Positions 42,146 to 50,370 of a stretch of 64,000 bases of DNA are shown here, piece after piece. The notes under the pieces were generated by a model that saw only the letters and a program-made list of their open reading frames with translations, had not been told where the DNA came from and did no database searches. The first letter of the stretch is position 1, and each line of letters begins with the position of its first letter. Origin of the DNA: Parasphingopyxis lamellibrachiae (lineage in GTDB: Bacteria > Pseudomonadota > Alphaproteobacteria > Sphingomonadales > Sphingomonadaceae); assembly GCF_003385775.1 (NCBI RefSeq), contig NZ_QRDP01000004.1, positions 1,535,763 to 1,599,762 of the forward strand, in the 5' to 3' direction. The position numbers and the translations under genes are program-made.

Positions 42146-44236
42146 GTGCTGAGACAATATGAACTGATCGAACAGGTCAAAAGCTATGACCCGGAGGCCG
42201 ACGAGGCCCTGATCAACCGCGCCTATGTGTTTTCGGTCAATGCCCATGGCACGCAAAAGCGCGCTTCCGGCGATCCCTATTTCAGCCACCCGATCGAAGT
42301 CGCCGGCATCCTTACCGATCTGAGGCTCGACGACGAAACGATCGCCACCGCGATCCTCCACGATACAATCGAAGATACCGTCGCCACGCAGGAAGAGATT
42401 GAGCGGCTGTTCGGCGAGAATGTCGCGCGCCTGGTTGACGGCGTTACCAAGCTTTCGACGATCGAGGCCCAGTCCGATACCGAACGCGCGGCCGAAAATC
42501 TGCGCAAATTCCTGCTCGCCATGTCAGGCGACATCCGCGTCCTGCTCGTCAAGCTGGCGGACAGGCTGCACAATATGCGCACGTTGCACTTCATCAAGAA
42601 TGACGACAAGCGCCGCCGCATCGCGCGCGAGACGATGGATATCTATGCGCCGCTGGCCGAGCGGATCGGCATGTATGAATTCATGAAGGAGATGCAGACG
42701 CTGTCCTTCCAGCATCTCGAGCCCGACGCATGGGAGTCGATCTCGACCCGTCTCGACCGGCTCCGCGAAGGGGAAGGCGCCACCATTATCGACCGGATCG
42801 CCGAGGAGCTCAAAATTGTGCTCGGCAGCCATGGTGTGGACGCGGATGTCACCGGGCGGGAGAAACACCCCTATTCGATCTGGCGAAAGATGGCGGAGCG
42901 CCATGTTTCCTTTGAAACGCTGACCGACGTGATGGCGTTTCGTGCAATCGTTCCGGATGTCGCCGCCTGTTATCAGGCGCTCGGCATCCTGCACGAAAAG
43001 TGGCACATGGTTCCCGGCCGGTTCAAGGACTACATCTCGACGCCGAAACGCAACGGCTACCGATCCATCCACACCTCCGTCCAATATGGCGAAGACCGAC
43101 GGATCGAGATCCAGATCCGCAGCAAGGCGATGCACGAACAGGCCGAACATGGCCTGGCTGCCCATTGGAGTTACAAGCAGGGAGACCGGCCGGACGGCCA
43201 GGCCGGCTGGATCCGCGACCTGATCGAGATTCTCGAAACCACCGACAGCCCCGAAGAGCTGCTCGAACATACCCGCATGGCGATGTACCAGGATCGGATC
43301 TTCGCCTTCACGCCGGCTGGCGAACTGATCCAGCTGCCCAAGGGCGCAACGGTCGTCGATTTCGCTTTCGAAGTGCATACGGACCTCGGCAGTCAGACGG
43401 TTGGCGCAAAGGTGAACGGCCGGGTCGTGCCGCTGCGGACCCAGCTGGAAAATGGCGATCAGGTGCGGATCCTGAGATCGGACAACCAGCATCCCGATCC
43501 CGGCTGGCTGAGCTTTGTGGTCACCGGCAAGGCGCGGGCGGCGATCCGCCGTTTCGTCCGCCAGAAGGAAAAGGAAGAGACGATCTCGCTCGGCCGGAAA
43601 CTGTTCGACCAGGTTGTCGCGCGGCTGCCGGCGCCGCTCGGCCGCGGAGCCACCAAGGCGGCGCTCCAACGCCTGAAGCTGGCCAAGGAAGACGCGTTGA
43701 TGGAGAAAATCGCGCGCAAGGAAATCGACGATCGCGCGCTGATGGAAGCCCTGATGCCGGGCATGGGAAGCGGAGACCTGCACAATGTCAGGCCGCCGAC
43801 CGGCCATGCGATTTCGATCAAGGGACTGACACCGGGGGTCGCCTTCCAGCTTGCCGAGTGCTGCCACCCGCTCCCCGGGGACCGGATCGTCGGCATCCGG
43901 CGCACTGGCAAGGATATCGAGATTCACACGATTGATTGCGACACGCTCGCCGACGGCAATGACGCCGACTGGCTGGCGGTCAACTGGGGCGACGGTTCGG
44001 ATGGCGGCACGGCGCAGCTGCGGGTCGTGCTCAAGAATGAGCCCGGTTCGCTTGCGGTGATGGCCGGGATATTCGGCACACATGGCGCCAACATCATCAA
44101 TGTGAAGCTGGAAAATCGCGATGGCAGCTTTCACAGCTTCTGCGTCGATATCGAAGTGCATGACCGGGCGCACCTGATGCGCATCGTGGCGGCCCTGCGC
44201 GCGGCCGAATGCGTCAGCCAGGCGGAGCGGATCTAG
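42146..44236 (+). CDS. rsh: Bifunctional (p)ppGpp synthetase/hydrolase (Rsh)
   Basis: 696 aa. HD hydrolase domain (about 30-180; HPIEVAGIL and ILHDTIEDT with His-Asp), synthetase domain (about 230-345; RFKDYISTPKRNGYRSIHTS), TGS domain (about 390-450; FAFTPAGELIQLPKGATVVD), helical/zinc-finger part with ECCHPLPGDRIVGI, and a C-terminal ACT domain (RVVLKNEPGSLAVMAGIFG). Both catalytic centres look intact. Start is GTG 42146; no ATG lies at the N-terminus. Controls stringent response; sits near rpoZ, as in many proteobacteria. Confidence 0.95.
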   Translation: MLRQYELIEQVKSYDPEADEALINRAYVFSVNAHGTQKRASGDPYFSHPIEVAGILTDLRLDDETIATAILHDTIEDTVATQEEIERLFGENVARLVDGVTKLSTIEAQSDTERAAENLRKFLLAMSGDIRVLLVKLADRLHNMRTLHFIKNDDKRRRIARETMDIYAPLAERIGMYEFMKEMQTLSFQHLEPDAWESISTRLDRLREGEGATIIDRIAEELKIVLGSHGVDADVTGREKHPYSIWRKMAERHVSFETLTDVMAFRAIVPDVAACYQALGILHEKWHMVPGRFKDYISTPKRNGYRSIHTSVQYGEDRRIEIQIRSKAMHEQAEHGLAAHWSYKQGDRPDGQAGWIRDLIEILETTDSPEELLEHTRMAMYQDRIFAFTPAGELIQLPKGATVVDFAFEVHTDLGSQTVGAKVNGRVVPLRTQLENGDQVRILRSDNQHPDPGWLSFVVTGKARAAIRRFVRQKEKEETISLGRKLFDQVVARLPAPLGRGATKAALQRLKLAKEDALMEKIARKEIDDRALMEALMPGMGSGDLHNVRPPTGHAISIKGLTPGVAFQLAECCHPLPGDRIVGIRRTGKDIEIHTIDCDTLADGNDADWLAVNWGDGSDGGTAQLRVVLKNEPGSLAVMAGIFGTHGANIINVKLENRDGSFHSFCVDIEVHDRAHLMRIVAALRAAECVSQAERI

Positions 44237-44289
44237 GGCCTCTCGTCAAATCTCCTCGTCACTCCGCATCCATGCAAATTCCAAGGGAC

Positions 44290-44625
44290 CTACTCTTCGA
44301 ATCCATAGTCACGCTCGACCAGGGCAATTCTTGTGATGCAGTGGCTAAACCATTTCTTCCCAAGCTGCTTTGCCCCGCAATGCCCCTCATGGTGGCGCCA
44401 GGTTTCAATCGATCCGAGTGAACGCCAGTAGGAGATCGCGATTGAAAAATCCGTTTCCATCATAACCTCCCACCCCAGGAAACCGTCAATCGTCTCAGCC
44501 TGGGCGTACAGAGCCAGGCCAAGGCTCACATGGCGGTGAGGATCGTGCTTTTTGCCAAGGGATGCCGTTGTCGTAACCGAATAATATGGCGGCGCTGGCG
44601 TTTTCGCCGGCTTTCTATCCATCAA
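44290..44625 (-). CDS. Antibiotic biosynthesis monooxygenase (ABM) family protein
   Basis: 111 aa. The ferredoxin-like ABM pattern is clear: PPYYSVTTTAS at the N-terminus, GFLGWEVMMETDFSIAISYW in the middle, then WRHHEGHCGAKQLGKKWF and ALVERDYGFEE. Small cofactor-free monooxygenase or dimeric dabb-like protein; substrate unknown. ATG overlaps the PEP-mutase stop (ATGA), so one operon. Confidence 0.82.
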   Translation of the reverse strand: MMDRKPAKTPAPPYYSVTTTASLGKKHDPHRHVSLGLALYAQAETIDGFLGWEVMMETDFSIAISYWRSLGSIETWRHHEGHCGAKQLGKKWFSHCITRIALVERDYGFEE

Positions 44626-45440
44626 GAAAGCCTTTCGGATATCGCGCCATATGGCATGGCTGCGGCCAGCGCATCAAAATTTCCGTCTTTCAAAATGGCC
44701 TCCATCGCGCGCACAACCTCGCCATAGGCAAGCCGGGCATAGGCGCTGCCGATACTCAGCCGGGCCACGCCAAGATCGCGAAACGCATCGAGATCTGGCA
44801 TGGTTCCGGACAGCCCCACAACAACGTTCACCGGTCGATCGACCGAGGACACGACGCTTCGAATATCTTCCGGGTCGGTCAATCCAGGAGCATAAAGAAC
44901 ATGGGCCCCCGCATCCTGATACGCCTGCAAGCGTGCGATCGTGTCGGCCAGATCGGGTCTGCCTGCGAGATAATTCTCCGCCCGGGCGGTGAGTGTAAAA
45001 TCGAACGGCAGGGAGCGCGCGGCCTCCATCGCAGCTTCGATCCGTTCAACCGCTTGTCCCGTCTCGTAGAGCGGCGCCCTGGCATCATAGGTTGAATCCT
45101 CGATCGAGCCACCGACAAGCCCCGCCGCACCGGCACGCCGGATCGTTTCGGCAACAGAACCAGCATCGGCTCCAAATCCGTTCTCAAGATCGCCGCTAAC
45201 CGGCAAATCGGTGGCCGCCGCGATAGTGCGCGCGTTCTCCAGGATCGCGTCGCGCCCGGTTTCGTTGTCGACCTTGCCAATGGAAAAGGCGAAGCCGGCA
45301 CTCGTCGTGCCGATCGCCACAGCGCCAGCACCTTGGAGCAGCCTTGCCGAGCCGCCATCCCAGGCATTTGCGAGAACAAAAGGTTCTCCGGTCTCGTGCA
45401 GCGCGCGAAAGGCCCGCCCTTTCTCGACAAGTGTCTTCAT
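44622..45440 (-). CDS. Isocitrate lyase/PEP mutase superfamily protein
   Basis: 272 aa from ATG 45440, which has GGAG 7 nt upstream. Core motifs are FVLANAWDGGSARLLQGAGA, GTTSAGFAFSIG, VSGDLENGFG (metal-binding Asp-Glu) and GGSIEDST; HVLYAPGLTDPEDI closes the barrel. The KKCGH lyase motif of isocitrate lyase is missing, so this is the PEP-mutase/carboxyphosphonate-mutase-like branch with unknown carbon-carbon or P-C chemistry. Divergent from a LysR gene. Confidence 0.87.
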   Translation of the reverse strand: MKTLVEKGRAFRALHETGEPFVLANAWDGGSARLLQGAGAVAIGTTSAGFAFSIGKVDNETGRDAILENARTIAAATDLPVSGDLENGFGADAGSVAETIRRAGAAGLVGGSIEDSTYDARAPLYETGQAVERIEAAMEAARSLPFDFTLTARAENYLAGRPDLADTIARLQAYQDAGAHVLYAPGLTDPEDIRSVVSSVDRPVNVVVGLSGTMPDLDAFRDLGVARLSIGSAYARLAYGEVVRAMEAILKDGNFDALAAAMPYGAISERLS

Positions 45441-45496
45441 CAGCAATCTCCTTCAAGTTCAGGGATGGAGTAGACCGTTCGCCCAATTGCATCTAC

Positions 45497-45509
45497 CGCA
45501 TGAAATGCG
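45497..45509. promoter_or_regulatory. CGCAT-N3-ATGCG dyad in the divergent promoter region
   Basis: A 13-bp element with perfect 5-bp arms, centred 32 nt before the lysR ATG and about 63 nt before the PEP-mutase start. A plausible LysR site controlling both directions. Confidence 0.5.
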
Positions 45510-45534
45510 AAACACTATTGCGGAACACGCATAA

Positions 45535-46461
45535 ATGAATTTGACCAATCTCGAGATCTTCAGCGAGGTTTTCTATTCCGGGAGCTTCAGCGCCGTCGCC
45601 CGGCAGCGCGGCGTTTCCCCATCGGCCATCTCCCGCGCGATTGCAGCGCTCGAAGCTGATCTGGACATGCTCCTATTCTATCGCACGACCCGAAATATTG
45701 CGGCGACCGAAGCCGCCACGTTGCTTGCCACTCAGGTGGAAGAGCCGCTCGAGGCGCTGCGCTCGATCCGATCAAGGGCGGCTGATGCCGGGGATGAAGT
45801 TTCGGGAAAGTTGCGAATATCCGCATCACACTCATTTGGAATCAAATGTCTGGGCCCGCATCTGGCAGATTTTTCAGACACCTATCCAGGGATCACGCTG
45901 GATATCACGCTCAATGACCGGATCGTTGACATAGTTGGCGAGCGATTTGACCTTGCCATTCGCCACGGCCCGCTTCCCGATTCCAGTTTGATTGCAAAAC
46001 CGATACTTCAAACGCGCTATTTCGCCTGCGCCAGCCCGGAATGGCTGCAACGGAACGGTCGACCGGAAGCGGTGGAGGAAATCAGCAAACTCGATTGCCT
46101 GATATTTCCGTTGCCGGGCTTTTCGAGCGTCTGGCGATTCAGATCTTCCACGGGCAAAGAGACAGAAGTGCCCATTTCATCGACCATGTCGGCAAATAGC
46201 GGACTCATACTTCGGGAATATGCACTCCACGGGAAAGGCATTGTCCTGCTGAGCGACTGGTTGATCGGCGAGGATCTATCGACCGGGAGGCTGATCGACC
46301 TTTTCCCCGACATGTTAGCCACGCCGACCAATTATCAAACCGCAATTTCCGCCGTTTATCCGAATAGAAAGCATATGCCCAAGAAGGTGTCGGCATTCAT
46401 ATCGTTCATTCGGTCCCGCCTGTCTGCCAAAGAGCCGGTGGCGGCCGGTTCGGAATCGTGA
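45535..46461 (+). CDS. LysR-type transcriptional regulator
   Basis: 308 aa. HTH: NLEIFSEVFYSGSFSAVARQ then VSPSAISRAIAALEADL. The effector domain starts VSGKLRISASHSFGIKC and contains GERFDLAIRHGPLPDSSLIA. Divergent from the PEP-mutase/ABM operon, which is the likely target. Confidence 0.92.
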   Translation: MNLTNLEIFSEVFYSGSFSAVARQRGVSPSAISRAIAALEADLDMLLFYRTTRNIAATEAATLLATQVEEPLEALRSIRSRAADAGDEVSGKLRISASHSFGIKCLGPHLADFSDTYPGITLDITLNDRIVDIVGERFDLAIRHGPLPDSSLIAKPILQTRYFACASPEWLQRNGRPEAVEEISKLDCLIFPLPGFSSVWRFRSSTGKETEVPISSTMSANSGLILREYALHGKGIVLLSDWLIGEDLSTGRLIDLFPDMLATPTNYQTAISAVYPNRKHMPKKVSAFISFIRSRLSAKEPVAAGSES

Positions 46462-46527
46462 AACTGCGCTCTCGAGCGCGCTTAAATCCTCTGGCGGCAC
46501 CGGGCGGGGCCAGCTAGATATCCGATC

Positions 46528-47328
46528 ATGACACAATCATCCGAAGAAATGACCTATGGGCGCTATCTCGCGCTCGACACGCTGCTCTCGGCACAGCACC
46601 CGATATCGGGGCTGCACGACGAAATGCTGTTCATCATCATCCATCAGACCAAGGAACTCTGGCTCAAACAGATAGTGTACGAACTGGAACAGGCCCTGGC
46701 GCTGGTACGCGAGGATTCCCTCGTCCCGGCCTATAAGGGGCTGGCGCGGGTCAGCCGGATCCAGGCGGTCATGACCCTGAGCTGGGATGTCCTGGCAACA
46801 ATGACCCCGGCCGATTATACGCGCTTTCGCGAAGTTCTGGGCCACAGTTCGGGTTTCCAATCCGCGCAATTCCGGCAGGTCGAATTCATGCTGGGCCTGA
46901 AGGACGGGAGCCATCTCAAGCATCAGGATGACGACAGCGCCGAACAATCGGCGATGCGGGCGGCTCTCAATGCGCCCAGCCTGTGGGATGAGGCCAACCG
47001 CGCGGCGGCGCGCGCCGGTCTCGATATCCCCGCCGAGACAACCGAACGAGACTGGTCTGCACCCTATGTGCCGAGCGAAGCCGTCGAGAATGGCTGGGCC
47101 GCAGTCTATCGGGATACCGAGAAATGGTGGGAGCTGTACCAGCTCGCCGAAAAGCTCGTCGATGTCGACGACGCCATGGCAAGCTGGCGGCACAAACATG
47201 TGGTGACGGTGGAACGCGTTATCGGCGGCAAGCGAGGCACTGGCGGAACGGCAGGCGTACCCTATCTGCAATCGACACTGTCGAAGCGCGCCTTCCCCGA
47301 ACTGTGGAGCCTGCGCACGCAACTTTGA
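46528..47328 (+). CDS. kynA: Tryptophan 2,3-dioxygenase
   Basis: 266 aa, typical bacterial TDO length. Haem dioxygenase that opens tryptophan to N-formylkynurenine. Recognised by SGLHDEMLFIIIHQTKELWL, FREVLGHSSGFQSAQFR, HKHVVTVERVIGGKRGTGG and AGVPYLQ. kynB and kynU are not in the window. No clear ribosome-binding site stands out beyond GGGGCC upstream. Confidence 0.96.
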   Translation: MTQSSEEMTYGRYLALDTLLSAQHPISGLHDEMLFIIIHQTKELWLKQIVYELEQALALVREDSLVPAYKGLARVSRIQAVMTLSWDVLATMTPADYTRFREVLGHSSGFQSAQFRQVEFMLGLKDGSHLKHQDDDSAEQSAMRAALNAPSLWDEANRAAARAGLDIPAETTERDWSAPYVPSEAVENGWAAVYRDTEKWWELYQLAEKLVDVDDAMASWRHKHVVTVERVIGGKRGTGGTAGVPYLQSTLSKRAFPELWSLRTQL

Positions 47329-47393
47329 CGCGGGCCGTCATCGGCTTGCAATGTGGCGCGGCAATAAGCGCCGGGAGATAGAGAGGAACAGGC

Positions 47394-49016
47394 ATGACGA
47401 TTACGATGGACAGACGGCTTCTTCTGCAAAGCGGGTTGTTCGGCCTGGCGGCCGTGGCGACGCCGGGCGCGGCCCGGCTGCTCGCCGCGCGAGGCTTCAC
47501 CCACCAGGTCGCTTCGGGTGAGCCTACGCAGAATTCCGTCCTGCTCTGGACGCGCTATGTGTCCGAGGGCGAACCCGTGTTGCGGGCAGAGATCGCCGAG
47601 GATGCAGAATTCGGCAGGATCGTGGCGCGGGGGGAAACCACGGCGCGCAATGCGCATGATTTCACCGCCAAGATCGTCATTCCGGGACTTGAGCCGGGCC
47701 GCTGGTATTTCTACCGCTTCATCGCTCCGGACGGCACGGCTTCGGTCACCGGGAGAACCCGCACTCTGCCCGAAGGGCCGGTCGGCGAGTTCACGCTCGG
47801 CGTCTTCTCCTGTTCCAACTTCCGCTTTGGACATTTCAACGCTTATCGCCATGCGGCCGCGCGCAACGATCTCGACCTGATCATCCATACGGGCGACTAT
47901 TTCTACGAATATGAAATGGGCAGATATCCAAGCGAGGAACAGGCCCTGGCCGGGCGCGAACTGATGCCCTCCGCCGAGATTATCGCGCTTGCCGATTACT
48001 GGCTGCGCTACGCGACATACCGCGCCGACCCCGATCTCGCTGCGCTGCACCGCAATTTCCCGATGATCGCGCGCTGGGACGACCATGAAATCGCCAACGA
48101 TCCCTGGCATGGCGGGGCGGAAAACCATCAGCCGGACGAAGGCGATTGGAACGCCCGAAAACGCGCGGCCATGCAGGCCTATCATGACTGGATGCCCGTG
48201 TCCGATGCACCATGGGACAGCTATCAGATTGGCGATCTCGCCACGATCATCCTGCCCGAAACCCGTTTGACTGCGCGCAGCGAACAGCTGGATTACGCCG
48301 TGGCAGTGGGAGATGGCAGCGCGGTATCGCAGAGCCTCGCCGCGTTTCGCGACGGCCCCTGGTCGGACGAGGCACGAACAATAATGGGTGCCGAACAGGA
48401 AGCCTGGGTCGCGGCTCAATTGGCTGTCTCGACAGCGTCCGGAACCCGCTGGCAGATCCTCGGCCAGCAAGTGATCATGGGACGCACCAATTTCCCGCTG
48501 CCGCTTGCCGCCGAAATTGCCGGCAGCGATAATGCACTGGTCCGCCAGCGCGGCGCGCTTTTCGCAGCTGCGACGCAGGCGGGGCTACCGCTCAATCTCG
48601 ACGCGTGGGACGGCTATCCGGCCGCGCGGACCCGGCTTCTCGCCTCCGCACAGGAGGCGGATGCGAACCTGATCGTGCTCAGCGGAGACAGTCACAACGC
48701 CTGGGCCTTCGACCTGCATCAGGATGGCGCCAATGTCGGCGTTGAAATGGCCGGACACAGCGTGACCTCGCCAGGCTTTGAGAGCTTCCTGCCGCAGATG
48801 AACCCGGAAACGCTCGCCGGCCTTCTTGTCGAAGCCAGTCCGGACCTGCGCTGGACCGACAGTTCGCGGCGCGGCTATCTGACCGTTACCCTCACCCCGG
48901 CGGAAGTGCGCGGCGAATGGCTGTTCCTGGAGACGGTGCGCGAACGTTCGGTCGCCATGGCGCAGAGCAGCACCAAGCGGGTCGAGCATGGTGCGCGGGC
49001 CTTTGCCGATGGTTGA
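47394..49016 (+). CDS. phoD: PhoD-family alkaline phosphatase/phosphodiesterase (Tat substrate)
   Basis: 540 aa. Twin-arginine signal DRRLLLQSGLFGLAAVATPG at the N-terminus, then the N-terminal PhoD domain (HQVASGEPTQNSVLLWTR) and metallophosphatase core with HTGDYFYEYEMG, WDDHEIANDPW and LSGDSHNAWAFDL. Exported folded by Tat and acts on phosphate esters in the periplasm. The start may be ATG 47394 or the internal Met5 closer to the RR. Confidence 0.93.
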   Translation: MTITMDRRLLLQSGLFGLAAVATPGAARLLAARGFTHQVASGEPTQNSVLLWTRYVSEGEPVLRAEIAEDAEFGRIVARGETTARNAHDFTAKIVIPGLEPGRWYFYRFIAPDGTASVTGRTRTLPEGPVGEFTLGVFSCSNFRFGHFNAYRHAAARNDLDLIIHTGDYFYEYEMGRYPSEEQALAGRELMPSAEIIALADYWLRYATYRADPDLAALHRNFPMIARWDDHEIANDPWHGGAENHQPDEGDWNARKRAAMQAYHDWMPVSDAPWDSYQIGDLATIILPETRLTARSEQLDYAVAVGDGSAVSQSLAAFRDGPWSDEARTIMGAEQEAWVAAQLAVSTASGTRWQILGQQVIMGRTNFPLPLAAEIAGSDNALVRQRGALFAAATQAGLPLNLDAWDGYPAARTRLLASAQEADANLIVLSGDSHNAWAFDLHQDGANVGVEMAGHSVTSPGFESFLPQMNPETLAGLLVEASPDLRWTDSSRRGYLTVTLTPAEVRGEWLFLETVRERSVAMAQSSTKRVEHGARAFADG

Positions 49017-49028
49017 TCCCGACGGAGT

Positions 49029-50207
49029 CTAATTGGTCTGGAGAGTCCCGCCACTGAACAGTTCGTAGCGGCGGCGCAGATGATGGCTGACAACCTGGCC
49101 CATAACCGCCTGCATCAGCCGCTGACGCGCGGGAATGCCGACCCGCGTGTTGCCGATCAGCACAGCCACTGCATAGTTGCGGCCATCGGGCGTCGTCACG
49201 ATCCCGACATCGTTATAACCGGCAACCATACCGTTGAGATTCTGACCCGTGCCCGTCTTGTGGCCGAATTGCCAACCGCTCGCTTCAGGCACACCGCCGC
49301 GCAGCCGCTGCGGCCCGGTGCGCGAAGCGCGCATCGTTGAAATCATCAGCTCGGTCGAGCGTTCGGACAGCAATTCGCCGCGCACCAGCCGGGCCAGCGC
49401 CTCGACCATGCCATTGGCGGTCGCGCCATCAACCGGATCGGCAAGGTAGCGATCCATCGCCGCCCGGCGAACGGATTGCGCCAGTGCCGATCGGGCGGAA
49501 TAGAATTGTCGTCCGCGCGCCATGGACTGCCGCCAGGTCAGACCGGCAATGCCGCTCTGCAACTCGCGCTCTCCAGGCCCGAACCGCAATCCTTCGAGAT
49601 TGTTGCGGGCGAAAAAGGCGCGAACGGCCTCCGGGCCGCCAGAAAGCCATAACAACCGGTCATTGGCGAGATTGTCGCTCCGCGTCATTGCCTGGGTGAA
49701 AAGCTCGCGAATCGAAGCCTGAAACCCGCCATTGCCCATCCGGGAAAGCATCGGCTGGTGAAAGACCACCGCATCTTCCGGGCGGACGCGGACCATCCGG
49801 TCGAGCGACATTTCGCCACGATCGACCTGATCGAGAACCGTCATCGCAACCCAGGTCTTGCTGACGCTTTGCTGCGGCAGGAAGCGTTCGCCATTCCAGG
49901 AGACCGTCCAGCCTTCCTCGACATCGCGCACGGCGATACCGACTTCGCCGTTAAAGGCACTGCCCAGAGCGGTAACGCTGTCGCTGAGTTGGCGCGATGG
50001 CCCGCGCGTAACCTCAACCGGTTCGCGGCGCGCCGGCTGGCGCGCCTCGGCAGGCGGCGGCGCGATATAGGGCGCACTCGATTGCGGCGTCTGGGCTGTC
50101 GCCTGCGGGATAACCCCGGCGCAACCCGCGATCGGCACGGCCAGCAATCCGGCCAGCAGCGCCTTTCGCCAAATAGGCGGTTTCCGAACGAAATTTTTCC
50201 AACGCAT
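49029..50207 (-). CDS. Class A beta-lactamase-like serine hydrolase
   Basis: 392 aa from ATG 50207 (GGGAAGG ribosome-binding site). A signal with possible lipobox VPIAGC (Cys29) and a Pro/Ala linker precede a beta-lactamase/transpeptidase fold. Motif 1 is QQSVSKTW (Ser-x-x-Lys, about 113), motif 2 is TRSDNLAN (SDN, about 177) and motif 3 is HKTGTG (KTG, about 319). An Omega-loop Glu of true class A enzymes is not obvious (SGIAGLTWRQS region), so hydrolase spectrum is uncertain. Could confer low-level beta-lactam resistance or act on peptidoglycan. Confidence 0.82.
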   Translation of the reverse strand: MRWKNFVRKPPIWRKALLAGLLAVPIAGCAGVIPQATAQTPQSSAPYIAPPPAEARQPARREPVEVTRGPSRQLSDSVTALGSAFNGEVGIAVRDVEEGWTVSWNGERFLPQQSVSKTWVAMTVLDQVDRGEMSLDRMVRVRPEDAVVFHQPMLSRMGNGGFQASIRELFTQAMTRSDNLANDRLLWLSGGPEAVRAFFARNNLEGLRFGPGERELQSGIAGLTWRQSMARGRQFYSARSALAQSVRRAAMDRYLADPVDGATANGMVEALARLVRGELLSERSTELMISTMRASRTGPQRLRGGVPEASGWQFGHKTGTGQNLNGMVAGYNDVGIVTTPDGRNYAVAVLIGNTRVGIPARQRLMQAVMGQVVSHHLRRRYELFSGGTLQTN

Positions 50208-50370
50208 GACGAACCTTCCCCTCGCGAACTTCGGGCAAGCTGCGGCTCGCCAGTATTCGCTGAGTATAGGCCCTGCTTCCTTGCGCGCGAATGAGCGAAC
50301 AGCCGCTACGCAACAGCGCACCGCAAGACTGAGTCGGTTCGTCGTACTCCGGCGAAGTGCAGCCCCGATA

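Noticed and set aside
42524-44173. 549-codon minus-strand ORF
   Set aside because: Antisense shadow of rsh; no recognisable domain.
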